Part shown: positions 41,297 to 51,364 of the stretch, piece by piece
Numbering within the stretch: position 1 is the first letter of the stretch
Layout of the letters: every line of letters begins with the position of its first letter
Source: Vibrio sinaloensis
GTDB lineage: Bacteria > Pseudomonadota > Gammaproteobacteria > Enterobacterales > Vibrionaceae
Length of the DNA: 64,000 nucleotides
Assembly (NCBI RefSeq): GCF_023195835.1
Contig: NZ_CP096199.1
Location: 1,922,001 to 1,986,000, forward strand
Direction: 5' to 3'
Notes under the pieces: model-generated
The model's database searches: none
What the model saw: the letters and a program-made list of their open reading frames with translations, nothing else
Told to the model about the DNA's origin: nothing
Position numbers and translations under genes: made by a program

Positions 41297-42124
41297 ATGA
41301 AGACAATTAGTACTCTTACCCTTTTATCGACCAGCCTACTGCTTAGTGGCTGTTTTGAGGGCAACAAAAATACCGAGCAACTCTGTAATGACAACCCTCG
41401 CCTCCAGTGTGAGCGCTTAAACATCAATGACGGTCAATGTCGGGTGCCTCGCACCGACCTTATTTGGCATCGATTTGAAGTATTAAAAAACCCCTCCGAC
41501 CAAAATAAGATAAAAGAGTATCACTTGGCTGCGGAGTACAAGAAATGCTTAGAGCTTGCAGCGCAAATACAGCCACTGGATCAAACTGACCTGAAACAAC
41601 GTCGATTCAACGCGCTCGTCAACGCGGGTGAAGACCTTGAAGCGATAGTCGCGACGCTCGGCAAGTCGTCCTCTCCACAAGCCTTATACTTTTTGTGGAG
41701 TCAAGTAGGCGATGACCAAGCACGGCGAAGATTCTTGCAACTCGAAGGCTCCCCTGCCCTCGAAACCGCCGAAATGCAGTATGCTCTGGCTACCTTCTAC
41801 ACCAGTAGAGATAATGGTAAAACCCGCCACCTGCTGCTCAACGCGTTAAAGCTCAGCAGCGGAAAAAACATCAACACAGAGATCTTTAAATCTTTAGCCA
41901 GCACCACTTACCAAATTGGTCTCAAGCAAGAAGCTTACATTTGGACTCGTGTCGCAGAAGCGTTCAATGTGCCAATTGCTTCACACAGTGAACTGCAGCT
42001 TTTATATGGGTTTGAACAGAGTATTTATGATCAACTTGATGACATTGCTGAGCAGATAGAGGACTCGATTCGGGCAGGCACTTTCAACGCAGAGCAAATC
42101 CCTAGGTTTGAAAGTGCCCAATAG
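41297..42124 (+). CDS. DUF2989 lipoprotein
   Basis: This 275-residue predicted lipoprotein has a lipobox (LLSGC) with the lipidated cysteine at residue 19. The mature part is helical, resembling tetratricopeptide-like repeats in its alternation of short helices, and fits the DUF2989 family known mainly from vibrios and relatives. The function is unknown. It sits between yeaC (divergent) and msrB (convergent), splitting the yeaC-msrB-gapA order seen in enterobacteria. Confidence 0.78.
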   Translation: MKTISTLTLLSTSLLLSGCFEGNKNTEQLCNDNPRLQCERLNINDGQCRVPRTDLIWHRFEVLKNPSDQNKIKEYHLAAEYKKCLELAAQIQPLDQTDLKQRRFNALVNAGEDLEAIVATLGKSSSPQALYFLWSQVGDDQARRRFLQLEGSPALETAEMQYALATFYTSRDNGKTRHLLLNALKLSSGKNINTEIFKSLASTTYQIGLKQEAYIWTRVAEAFNVPIASHSELQLLYGFEQSIYDQLDDIAEQIEDSIRAGTFNAEQIPRFESAQ

Positions 42125-42171
42125 TGAAGTGAAAGGATAAAACACTCAGTAGTGGTTAAATCGTCGCATTG

Positions 42172-42576
42172 TTAGGAATTGTTGAAAATTAACGACACTG
42201 AGTTAACACAAAATCTTTCACCGGTTGTGGCTGGGCCATCAGGAAAAACGTGACCTAGATGGCTGTCACACGCCGCACAGCGTATCTCTGTTCTCACCAT
42301 TCCGTGACTCAGATCTTCTAAATAGCGAATAGCCTCACTGTTTATTGGGGCATCGAAACTTGGCCAACCACATCCCGAGTCGTACTTATTCTCAGAGGTA
42401 AAAAGGGGCGTTTCACAACAGGTACATGCATATATACCCGTCTCTTTGTTGTGAAGTAACTTACCCGAGAACGGCGCTTCTGTTCCCTGCTCGCGACACA
42501 CTCGGTACGCTTCGTCAGATAGCTTCTCACGCCAGTATTCATCAGGTTTCGTGATATTTTCTACCTTATGTTTCAC
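42172..42576 (-). CDS. msrB: Methionine-(R)-sulfoxide reductase B
   Basis: MsrB reduces methionine-R-sulfoxide in proteins with thioredoxin. The product has the zinc-binding CxxC pairs (CTCC and CAAC), the [10 protein letters not shown] segment and the catalytic cysteine in [11 protein letters not shown]. An ATG at 42600 gives 142 residues, but the GTG at 42576 follows GGAGAG with good spacing and yields 134 residues starting [10 protein letters not shown], so it is preferred. gapA is divergent. Confidence 0.92.
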   Translation of the reverse strand: MKHKVENITKPDEYWREKLSDEAYRVCREQGTEAPFSGKLLHNKETGIYACTCCETPLFTSENKYDSGCGWPSFDAPINSEAIRYLEDLSHGMVRTEIRCAACDSHLGHVFPDGPATTGERFCVNSVSLIFNNS

Positions 42577-43909
<1,333 letters not shown>

Positions 43910-43946
43910 TCATTACTTTAAGATGAGCGTTTAACGCAGAATCTTG

Positions 43947-43976
43947 TAAAAGGCGGCTCTCGAGTCGCCTTTTTTG
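43947..43976 (+). terminator. Terminator after gapA
   Basis: The stem aaaggcggct / agtcgccttt (one G-T pair) with a short loop is followed by a T run. Confidence 0.88.
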
Positions 43977-43983
43977 TATTTAA

Positions 43984-44056
43984 AGTTCCTAGAAATCAGT
44001 GCCTAGTTCCTAGATGGACGGACACTCGGGAAGCTAGGAACTAGGACTTAGGAACT
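43984..44056. repeat. Inverted-repeat element built from TAGGAAC heptamers
   Basis: The 12-base inner arms (CCTAGTTCCTAG at 44002-44013, CTAGGAACTAGG at 44034-44045) and 8-base outer arms (AGTTCCTA at 43984-43991, TAGGAACT at 44049-44056) form a nested hairpin. The right arm reads as three near-identical heptamers (CTAGGAA, CTAGGAC, TTAGGAA). It ends 7 bases before the mutarotase start codon. Confidence 0.8.
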
Positions 44057-44063
44057 CAAGACT

Positions 44064-44945
44064 ATGAACCTAAATACTCTCCCTGCTCTCACCGTCCTTT
44101 CAGACAAGGTCACTATCGTTGAGGTTGACCAAGTTAAAGTCGTGCGTGTCATCCATGAAAAAGCCACAGCCGGTATCGCGCTGCACGGTGGTCACGTCAT
44201 TTCATTCAAACCGCAAGGTCAGCAAGATCTGATTTGGATGAGCGAACAAGCTGTATTTGATGGGAAAGCGGCCCTGCGTGGTGGAATTCCTGTTTGCTGG
44301 CCTTGGTTTGGACGCGTTGCCGCACCTGCTCATGGCTTTGCACGCAACAGTGAATGGACCCTACTAGAACACCGTGAAAATGAACACGGTGTAATTGTCG
44401 AACTTGGTTTACTGCCGTCAGAGTCAACACTCGCTATTTGGCATCATCAATTCCAAGCACACTTGTTGGTTGAGATTGGCGATGAACTAAAGGTCACTCT
44501 TGATGTGACCAACACCGATGATCACCCTTGGACTTTCTCTGGCGCATTGCACAGCTACCTCAACGTAGGGGATATCGAACAAGTGCAAACAAGCGGAATG
44601 GGCAACCAGTATATCGATAGCCTACAAGACGGAAAAGTCTGCCAAGGTGGTGATGTACTGCAACTGACAGACACTATCGACCGCGTCTACACACAGCCCC
44701 AAACACAGATCACAGTGCAAGATCCGGTACTTAATCGCTCTATCAAAGTGGAAAACCAAGGACATAACTCTGCGGTATTATGGAACCCGTGGGCGCAAGG
44801 CGCACAAGGGATGGGCGACATGCAAGACGACGGCTACATAACATTTTTGTGTGTCGAGTCTAGCCTGCATGCTGCAAGCATCGAACAAGGACAAACCTTA
44901 CAACCCGGTGAAAGCCATCAATTAGTGACCACAATCTCGGCCTAG
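44064..44945 (+). CDS. yeaD: Glucose-6-phosphate 1-epimerase (YeaD)
   Basis: This D-hexose-6-phosphate mutarotase of the aldose-1-epimerase-like family interconverts the alpha and beta anomers of glucose-6-phosphate. The 293-residue protein has the family segments GGIPVCWPWFG and HGFARNSEW, with the histidine and arginine typical of the active site. It lies just after gapA, as in enterobacteria. The hairpin element 7 bases before the ATG occupies the ribosome-binding region, and no standard Shine-Dalgarno is visible other than AGGAAC within it. Confidence 0.92.
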   Translation: MNLNTLPALTVLSDKVTIVEVDQVKVVRVIHEKATAGIALHGGHVISFKPQGQQDLIWMSEQAVFDGKAALRGGIPVCWPWFGRVAAPAHGFARNSEWTLLEHRENEHGVIVELGLLPSESTLAIWHHQFQAHLLVEIGDELKVTLDVTNTDDHPWTFSGALHSYLNVGDIEQVQTSGMGNQYIDSLQDGKVCQGGDVLQLTDTIDRVYTQPQTQITVQDPVLNRSIKVENQGHNSAVLWNPWAQGAQGMGDMQDDGYITFLCVESSLHAASIEQGQTLQPGESHQLVTTISA

Positions 44946-44957
44946 AGTGACGGTCTC

Positions 44958-44986
44958 AATGGCAGGTTTGACAACCTGCCATTTTC
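44958..44986 (+). terminator. Terminator after yeaD
   Basis: An 11-base stem (aatggcaggtt / aacctgccatt) with a four-base loop is followed by T bases. Confidence 0.85.
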
Positions 44987-45088
44987 TTAGGTTCGTCAAT
45001 CGAACGTTTGAACAATTCTATTGTAGAAACCTAGCTCATTCCTCGGTACTCTTAGCGCCGTTTAGAACAATCATCAACTGAGCAAGCT

Positions 45089-45913
45089 ATGTCTTACACC
45101 TGCCCTCTTTGTCATCAAGCCTTGACCCTCTCTGAACGCAGCTATCGCTGTGAAAACAGCCACAGCTTTGACCTTGCTAAGGAGGGATATATCAATCTCA
45201 TGCCGGTGCAACATAAGCGTTCAAAAGATCCCGGTGACAATAAGGAGATGATGCAAGCGCGTAGGCGCTTTTTAGAGAAAGACTACTATCGGCCGATGAG
45301 GCAAAAAGTGGCGCAGCTGTGCGCACAATATACCAAAGGTGATAACCCGCAGCTTTTGGATATTGGCTGCGGTGAAGGCTACTACACCACAGAAATCGCC
45401 GATCAACTATTCGCTAAGTCGCCGGGAGCACAAACTTACGGACTTGATATTTCCAAAGTGGCGATTCGTTATGCAGCGAAGCGCTATAGCAACTGTGCCT
45501 TCAGTGTTGCCTCTAGCCATCGTCTTCCTTTTGCCGATAGCAGCCTAGATACCGTGGTGCGAATATATGCCCCTTGCAAAGCCGATGAGCTGGCCCGTGT
45601 CATCAAACCCGAAGGCGTGGTGATCACCGTGACCCCAGCCGCACGTCACCTATATCAATTGCGTGAAGCGATCTATTCTGAGGTTAGACTGCACGATGAA
45701 ACCGCCGAAGCAATGCCAGGCTTTGCGTTAGAGCAAGAGATTAAGCTGAACTACATGATGCCGCTGGCGCAAGGAGATGGCTACGATCTGCTGCAGATGA
45801 CACCATTTGCGTGGAAAGCCTCGGATACCCTCAGAGCCGAGCTGCAGTCAGCTACACTGTATCAATGTGAGGCAGATTTCATGCTACGTATTTACCGCAA
45901 GCAGACCCAATAG
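45089..45913 (+). CDS. rlmA: 23S rRNA (guanine-745-N1)-methyltransferase RlmA
   Basis: RlmA methylates N1 of G745 in 23S rRNA. The 274-residue protein has an N-terminal zinc-binding module (CPLCHQAL, then CENSHSFD), the SAM motif LLDIGCGEGYYTTE near residue 89 and the FADSSLDTVVRIYAPCKADEL segment. The family length fits. The 3' end is followed by a hairpin shared with the next gene's ribosome site. Confidence 0.93.
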   Translation: MSYTCPLCHQALTLSERSYRCENSHSFDLAKEGYINLMPVQHKRSKDPGDNKEMMQARRRFLEKDYYRPMRQKVAQLCAQYTKGDNPQLLDIGCGEGYYTTEIADQLFAKSPGAQTYGLDISKVAIRYAAKRYSNCAFSVASSHRLPFADSSLDTVVRIYAPCKADELARVIKPEGVVITVTPAARHLYQLREAIYSEVRLHDETAEAMPGFALEQEIKLNYMMPLAQGDGYDLLQMTPFAWKASDTLRAELQSATLYQCEADFMLRIYRKQTQ

Positions 45914-45945
45914 ATAATAGTTCTCATTTCTATTGCAACATTAAT

Positions 45946-45989
45946 AAGCCTCCAGTAGTATGCACCCACTATCATCTGGAGGCTTTTTT
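45946..45989 (+). terminator. Terminator hairpin overlapping the chaN-like ribosome site
   Basis: The 10-base perfect arms aagcctccag (45946-45955) and ctggaggctt (45976-45985) are followed by a six-T run that ends one base before the ATG of the next gene. The right arm contains the ribosome-binding GGAGG. It can act as the rlmA terminator and, if read through, hide the start signal. Confidence 0.85.
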
Positions 45990-46925
45990 ATGCGTACTTT
46001 ATTGGCGACATCGCTTATCACTCTTTTTCTCAGTGCTTGCTCGTCAGCGCCACGCAAACCTACCCAAACCTATTATGATTACTCCCTACTCTCCTCAGAT
46101 TCTGAGCTGGTGTCATTGAGTGCATTGCCCAATCAGCTTGTCGATGCTGATGTGATTTTGGTTGGCGAGTGGCATACCCACTCTGGGATCCATCGCTTTC
46201 AAACCGATCTGTTAAGGCAACTCGTGCACGAAGGACATACCGTCGCTGTTTCTATGGAACAGTTTTCTCGAGACGCGCAAAGCGTGGTCGATCAGTACCT
46301 CGCGGGCACGATTGGTGAACAAGTGCTGATTAACCAGGGCAACGCTTGGCCCAATTATGAGAGTGACTACCGTCCGTTGGTGGAGCTAGCCAAAGCTCAG
46401 AACCTCGATATTATCGCGGCCAATGCCCCTAAATTCATCGTGCGCTGTATTGGTCGTCAAGGCGTCGATTACCTCGACCAATTGAATGACACTCAACGTG
46501 CCTTAATCGCCACTGAGATTGATACATCAGATTCCGCATACAAACAGAAGTTTATGGCCTCGATGCACCATGGCAAACCAGAGCAAACCGAAAGACAGTT
46601 TGCCGCACAAGTGACTTGGGACGAAACCATGGCCGACAGTATTGTCCGCTATCTTGAACAAAACCCCACAACGCAAGTTGTCCATATTGCTGGCAAGTTT
46701 CACACAGAACAAGGACTCGGGATAAAGTCCTCAATTGCAAGGCGTAACCCGAATTTAAATGTTGTGGTGATCACGCCTACGACTGCAGGTAGCCCCCGCT
46801 CAACCAGTGGGGACGACTATTGGCTGGAAGTGCTGGCTCCGCCAACTCGCTATGTGCAAGAGAAAAACCGTTTAGCCGCGTATCAACATCTCGGCAAACG
46901 TAATGATTCGCTGAATTGTCAATAG
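45990..46925 (+). CDS. ChaN-like lipoprotein (heme-binding Tiki family)
   Basis: This 311-residue lipoprotein of the ChaN/Tiki family is related to iron-regulated heme-binding lipoproteins. The lipobox LSAC gives lipidation at Cys17. The conserved segment LVGEWHTHSGIHRFQ carries the family's GExHxxxxxH-like motif, and a second histidine region lies at HIAGKFHTEQGLG. The ATG at 45990 was chosen because GGAGG lies 7 bases upstream and it gives a proper signal peptide; an ATG at 45960 would add 10 residues. Metal or heme binding is inferred. Confidence 0.8.
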   Translation: MRTLLATSLITLFLSACSSAPRKPTQTYYDYSLLSSDSELVSLSALPNQLVDADVILVGEWHTHSGIHRFQTDLLRQLVHEGHTVAVSMEQFSRDAQSVVDQYLAGTIGEQVLINQGNAWPNYESDYRPLVELAKAQNLDIIAANAPKFIVRCIGRQGVDYLDQLNDTQRALIATEIDTSDSAYKQKFMASMHHGKPEQTERQFAAQVTWDETMADSIVRYLEQNPTTQVVHIAGKFHTEQGLGIKSSIARRNPNLNVVVITPTTAGSPRSTSGDDYWLEVLAPPTRYVQEKNRLAAYQHLGKRNDSLNCQ

Positions 46926-47122
46926 GCACTGTTTTTGCTTTAGAGTCTATGATCAGGCGCGGTCAGACGCGCCCTTCCCTTCACTAACGGGAATGCTGGT
47001 GAAGAATTGTTAAACAGGCACGATTTATGCTTGCTGGAAACTTATGCAAATAATGCATTTTTTGCACAAGTTTTTCATCAAGCAGTCGATATATTGTCTG
47101 AGGATGATGTAAGGAGATCATT

Positions 47123-47479
47123 ATGACACCAGTAGGAATGGAGACAGCCAAACTGTCCCCTACCCAGCAGGTAAAGCCTCAAGCAACGGCAGCAGATGCC
47201 GCTTCCAGCCCAGCCCCGCTCAAAGTGGAGCAAAATAAAGTCACCCTCTCTGAAGAGGGAAGAGCGCTTTTGGCTGCACTGCAGGAAATTGACAAAGAGA
47301 GTAAAGCCGCCGAAAAAGGGGACAAAACGGTTGGTGAAAAAGTCGAATCTTTTGCTCACGGCGCACTCGGTATGGACCACCCTGATAAGATCAAAGAAGA
47401 AGAAGACGGGTCATACTCGGCGGGGCAATATCTTTCCGCTGCGGCAACGGTTGGCGGTATTTTACTTGCCTTGCTTTAG
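47123..47479 (+). CDS. Small hypothetical protein
   Basis: This 118-residue protein is not assigned to a characterised family. It has a low-complexity, Ala/Pro/Gln-rich N-terminus, then a segment KVTLSEEGRALLAALQEIDKE resembling motifs in flagellar or secretion-related proteins. A charged middle (EKVESFAHGALGMDHPDKIKEEE) follows, and a C-terminal hydrophobic stretch (SAAATVGGILLALL) could anchor it in the membrane. AGGAG sits 7 bases before the ATG, so it is a real gene. It has its own 197-base upstream region. Confidence 0.7.
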   Translation: MTPVGMETAKLSPTQQVKPQATAADAASSPAPLKVEQNKVTLSEEGRALLAALQEIDKESKAAEKGDKTVGEKVESFAHGALGMDHPDKIKEEEDGSYSAGQYLSAAATVGGILLALL

Positions 47480-47542
47480 TTAGCCTTGATTGACATCTCT
47501 TTCCCTTTCGACAAATAACTCTATTTGTCGCGATTAAATGCT

Positions 47543-47580
47543 CCAATCCATAATCTGTACTCTTCATCATTATGGATTGG
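47543..47580. repeat. Inverted repeat with 16-base loop
   Basis: The perfect 11-base arms ccaatccataa (47543-47553) and ttatggattgg (47570-47580) have no T run after them. This may be an operator or transcript-processing hairpin; the role is unknown. Confidence 0.6.
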
Positions 47581-47712
47581 ACGTTGTGCGCAACTTATCG
47601 ACAAACCCACTTTCTTTGGCGCGCTGACATAATAAACACGTGCTGAACTGAGCCAAAACATAATCATGCTCATTTTTTAGACATTGCTCTACTCTTCCTT
47701 AGTCACTCAAAA

Positions 47713-47735
47713 CTCACCTCACTGGTGAGCTTTTT
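47713..47735 (+). terminator. Weak terminator ahead of the alkaline phosphatase gene
   Basis: A 6-base stem (ctcacc / ggtgag) is followed by five T. Confidence 0.5.
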
Positions 47736-47856
47736 ATTGGTTAGCCAACACAAAGTTGGGCTCGAGGTCTTTGTTATATTTTTGCAACCAAACAGAAACC
47801 TTGTTGAAATAAATCAATGTTTTAATCGCGTTGCTTTTGTAAACAAGGACAATTTG

Positions 47857-49434
47857 ATGAAGCACTATATAAAACCAATTATTGCCGCAGTGGCAACCTC
47901 TACGCTCTCCCTCAGCGCAGTGTCCGCCGAGATCAAAAATGTAATATTGATGATTGGCGATGGCATGGGTCCACAGCAAGTAGGCCTGCTAGAAACTTAC
48001 GCAAACCAAGCGCCAAATTCTATCTATCAGGGCAAAAAAACCGCGCTCTATCAACTCGCTGAACAAGGCGTGATTGGATCTTCTCTTACCTACCCAGAAG
48101 ATGCCATTGTGGTCGATTCAGCCTGTTCAGCGACCATGCTCGCAACCGGAATCTATACCGCCTCTGAAGTGATTGGTATCGACGGGCAAGGCAATCATGT
48201 TGAAACCGTATTAGAGAAAGCAAAACGTGCAGGAAAGGCGACGGGGCTCGTCTCTGATACTCGTCTCACTCACGCCACACCTGCAGCTTTTGCTGCGCAT
48301 CAGCCACACCGTTCGCTTGAGAACGAAATCGCGTCAGATATGCTGGCAACTGGGGTCGACGTTATGCTCTCTGGTGGTTTACGTCACTGGATTCCAAACT
48401 CCACCAATGACAAGGGCGAGACCTACAAGCAGCTGGAAGCGCTGACACAAGGGGATGTTTACCTCAAGTCAAAGCGCAAGGATGAACGAAATCTACTCAG
48501 CGAAGCTCAGCAACAAGGCTACAGCTTGGCCTTCAACCGCGACATGTTAAGCCAGGCACAAGGCGACAAGCTACTGGGCTTATTTGCTTACTCTGGCATG
48601 AACGATGGCATTGCATACAGCAATGAGAAAAACAGCCCTACTCGCACTCAACCAAGCTTGAAAGAGATGACTGACAAGGCGCTACAAGTGCTGTCCAAAG
48701 ACAAAGATGGCTTCTTCTTGATGGTTGAAGGCGGTCAAATAGACTGGGCGGGACACAGCAATGACGCGGGTACAATGCTGCATGAGATGATCAAATTCGA
48801 CGAAGCGGTACAGTCGGTTTACGATTGGGCCAAAGATCGCGACGATACCATTGTGATTGTCACCGCTGACCATGAAACTGGCTCTTTCGGTTTCAGCTAC
48901 TCGTCAAAAGATCTGCCTAAGCCGCAGCAGCGCCCAGGAAAAGCGTTCGAAAACCGTGACTACGCACCAAACTTCAACTTTGGCGCATTCGATATCCTAG
49001 ACGGCCTATACAATCAAAAGCTGAGCTATTACGCGATGATCAGCCAGTTTGAGAAGCTAGACAAAGCGCAACAAACCCCAGAGAAACTGGCTGAAATTGT
49101 CAATCAAAACAGCGCGTTCCCTATCACGGCAGAGCAAGCAGCCAAGGTAATGAAAAGTAAGCCAAACCCATACCGTTTAGCCGGTCACAGCTACCTGTCG
49201 GTAGAGGACGTCCCTGCCATCAACGATTTTGATGCTTTCTTCCCATACAACGACCGTGGCAACTTGCTGGCTCGCGAACAGGCCACCAGCCAGAACATTG
49301 TCTGGGGTACGGGTACTCACACGCATACGCCGGTCAATGTCTTTGCTTGGGGGCCTGCGGATAAAGTGTTGCCAGTATCAAAAATTATGCATCACTCAGA
49401 GCTTGGTGAGTTTATTAAAGCGCAAGTAAAATAA
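47857..49434 (+). CDS. Alkaline phosphatase, exported
   Basis: This metal-dependent phosphomonoesterase of the PhoA superfamily is exported by a signal peptide (cleavage probably after SAVSA near residue 24). The 525-residue protein has the metal motif ILMIGDGMGP, the phosphorylated serine in VVDSACSATMLATG, the zinc/magnesium ligands in EGGQIDWAGHSND and TADHETG, and the C-terminal GTGTHTHTPVNVFAWG. The ATG at 47857 has AAGGA 7 bases upstream; the longer upstream frame was rejected. It is likely periplasmic and used for phosphate acquisition. Confidence 0.93.
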   Translation: MKHYIKPIIAAVATSTLSLSAVSAEIKNVILMIGDGMGPQQVGLLETYANQAPNSIYQGKKTALYQLAEQGVIGSSLTYPEDAIVVDSACSATMLATGIYTASEVIGIDGQGNHVETVLEKAKRAGKATGLVSDTRLTHATPAAFAAHQPHRSLENEIASDMLATGVDVMLSGGLRHWIPNSTNDKGETYKQLEALTQGDVYLKSKRKDERNLLSEAQQQGYSLAFNRDMLSQAQGDKLLGLFAYSGMNDGIAYSNEKNSPTRTQPSLKEMTDKALQVLSKDKDGFFLMVEGGQIDWAGHSNDAGTMLHEMIKFDEAVQSVYDWAKDRDDTIVIVTADHETGSFGFSYSSKDLPKPQQRPGKAFENRDYAPNFNFGAFDILDGLYNQKLSYYAMISQFEKLDKAQQTPEKLAEIVNQNSAFPITAEQAAKVMKSKPNPYRLAGHSYLSVEDVPAINDFDAFFPYNDRGNLLAREQATSQNIVWGTGTHTHTPVNVFAWGPADKVLPVSKIMHHSELGEFIKAQVK

Positions 49435-49462
49435 GCCTGAATAATTTTGCTTGTGACATTTC

Positions 49463-49485
49463 AACGCCCTTCGGGGCGTTTTTTT
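49463..49485 (+). terminator. Terminator after the alkaline phosphatase gene
   Basis: The stem aacgccc / gggcgtt is capped by a TTCG tetraloop and followed by a T run. Confidence 0.93.
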
Positions 49486-49514
49486 GTCGATACGAACCAC
49501 ATTCTAGCCGCTAG

Positions 49515-49537
49515 AAAAACAGCGCCCATTGGGCGCC
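49515..49537 (-). terminator. Terminator after the mscS-type gene
   Basis: The 7-base arms gcgccca / tgggcgc are followed on the minus strand by TGTTTTTC. Confidence 0.7.
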
Positions 49538-49545
49538 GTCGGTGG

Positions 49546-51219
49546 TTATGCAGTAGTATCGCGCTCGACCATATGCAGATGCACATCCTGCTGTGGGAAT
49601 GGAATCGAGATCCCCTCACGATCAAACCGCAGTTTCACTTCTTTGGTCACATCCCAATACACATCCCAATAGTCATCCGTTTTAACCCAAGGACGAACAA
49701 TAAAATCGACCGATGAGGTGTTCAGGGTATGCACTCGAATATTCGGCTCAGGAGTGCGAAGCACGCTTGGGTGCGCGTTGACGATGTCGGTTAGCACTTG
49801 CTCAGCCTTCAGCACATCATCGGAATAGCCAATGCCAAACACCATGTCCACTCGGCGGATGCGTTCATGAGTCACGTTTTTAATGACGTCACCCCAGATT
49901 TTGCTGTTCGGAATGATGATAATTTGGTTATCAAACGTCTTGATTGTGGTGTTGACCAAGCTCATGTGGCTGACCTTGCCATCAACCCCGCCGGCAAACA
50001 CAAAATCACCGACATCGAATGGGCGATAGATAAGCAGCATCATCCCGGCAGCGAAATTCGATAACGTGTCTTGCAAAGCAAAACCGATGATGACACCGGC
50101 GATACCAAAACCGGTTAACACCGGCGCTAAATTGAGGCCAATTTGCGATAGTGCAACCAGTATCCCTATTACCCAGACAAACTTGCCCGACATGCCGATA
50201 AAAAAGTCTTGCATCAGGTGCGACAAATTGAGGTTTTTAGTAACCACCGCTTTGCTCACCACCTTGCGCACCAGTTTAGCCACCAAACTGGTAGCAAAAA
50301 GAATCAGACCAAACACAAGAAGTTGGAACAGATGCTGCGGAGCATTGTTGGCAATCCAATCCCACAGGCTATTCGACCACGTGGTTAGGATTGCCGCAAT
50401 TACCTGTCCATTGAGCAGATCCTGAGTAATACTGCCCGTCACTTCAAACTGAAGCCGTTTGTACTCTGCAGTATCAATATCAAGCTTGTCGCCGAGACTA
50501 ATCAGGGTCGACATGCTTTCAACGGCGATGTTCATTCGCTGCTTAATGACCAACTGGCTCAGTTGCAGCGCAGCTTTCTCCGACTCTGGGCTAACCGAGA
50601 GCTGTTTGCCTACCGTCCCCAACTGCTGATTAAAGAACTCTACCGATGCCGACAACAATCGTAGACGCCTTTCAACCAGATCGCGTAGTTTTTGCTCGGC
50701 GGCAGTTTCATCTAAACCCAGCTCCTTAAGCCATTGAATACTCTGCCAGTTCGACGCCACAATCTGATCGAGATAATGTTGAAGATCTTGATAATCCGTC
50801 AATAAGGAAAGACGTTCCTCGTTCTGAGCTTCGTCTATCTTCACATTCAAGGCTTTAATTTGACTTTCAAGGTAGAGTGTCGCGCTACGAATGTATTTCT
50901 GTTGCTGCTCAACTTGGCTAATTAAGGTCTGCTCGTTAACACTCTTGCTGCGAATCGCATTACTCAGCTGAGCTCTCAACTCATCATTTTTTTGAAACAG
51001 TTTGAGCTGCAGTGCATCTTTTTCATCACCACTGGCGCTGTTGAGTGAGTCAGTCAGCGCTTTCATCTCATCGTTTAATGTTTGTATGCTGATCTCGTCT
51101 TTGCTCAATGGCGCAGCGGTCTCCGCCTCATTGGCATGGACAACGCTCGTGACTAACGCAAGACTGAGCACCAGCAGAGCGAAAAACAGTGGGTAGTTAA
51201 CGCGGCCGAGTTGATTCAT
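49546..51219 (-). CDS. MscS-family mechanosensitive channel with long periplasmic domain
   Basis: This is a 557-residue channel. A signal-like N-terminus (about 8-30) is followed by a coiled-coil periplasmic domain (about 35-240). Membrane helices follow, and then the conserved pore and cytoplasmic MscS domain, including GFALQDTLSNFAAGMMLLIYRPFDVGD cut here as GFALQDTLSNFAAG. The family resembles YbdG/MscK-like large members rather than the short MscS. The ATG at 51219 has AGGTG just upstream; a TTG eight codons earlier was rejected. It probably opens under osmotic downshock. Confidence 0.85.
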   Translation of the reverse strand: MNQLGRVNYPLFFALLVLSLALVTSVVHANEAETAAPLSKDEISIQTLNDEMKALTDSLNSASGDEKDALQLKLFQKNDELRAQLSNAIRSKSVNEQTLISQVEQQQKYIRSATLYLESQIKALNVKIDEAQNEERLSLLTDYQDLQHYLDQIVASNWQSIQWLKELGLDETAAEQKLRDLVERRLRLLSASVEFFNQQLGTVGKQLSVSPESEKAALQLSQLVIKQRMNIAVESMSTLISLGDKLDIDTAEYKRLQFEVTGSITQDLLNGQVIAAILTTWSNSLWDWIANNAPQHLFQLLVFGLILFATSLVAKLVRKVVSKAVVTKNLNLSHLMQDFFIGMSGKFVWVIGILVALSQIGLNLAPVLTGFGIAGVIIGFALQDTLSNFAAGMMLLIYRPFDVGDFVFAGGVDGKVSHMSLVNTTIKTFDNQIIIIPNSKIWGDVIKNVTHERIRRVDMVFGIGYSDDVLKAEQVLTDIVNAHPSVLRTPEPNIRVHTLNTSSVDFIVRPWVKTDDYWDVYWDVTKEVKLRFDREGISIPFPQQDVHLHMVERDTTA

Positions 51220-51328
51220 GTTCACCTCACAAGACTTGAGCAAGTCTTTGTTTCAAAAGTTATTGCTTTTTAGTGTACACCACAACTCGGGCAATGAGGC
51301 AGTTTGATTGACAATGAAGAGGACAGAT

Positions 51329-51355
51329 AAAAAAACAGCCGCTAACTCGCGGCTG
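51329..51355 (-). terminator. Terminator after the ycgN-like gene
   Basis: The 7-base arms cagccgc / gcggctg have an A run on the left that gives a T run on the minus strand. Confidence 0.85.
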
Positions 51356-51364
51356 TAGTATCGA

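Larger units (their letters stand above)
47480..47856. other. 377-base region upstream of the alkaline phosphatase gene
   Basis: This region holds three hairpins: 47509-47530 (9-base arms cgacaaata / tatttgtcg), 47543-47580 (11-base arms ccaatccataa / ttatggattgg) and 47713-47735 (ctcacc / ggtgag plus T run). A convincing Pho box was not found. The open frame upstream of the chosen start shows no protein homology. Confidence 0.6.

Noticed and set aside
47725..47856. A 44-codon N-terminal extension of the alkaline phosphatase.
   Set aside because: The signal peptide begins at the ATG at 47857, which has a good ribosome site; the extension has no homology.
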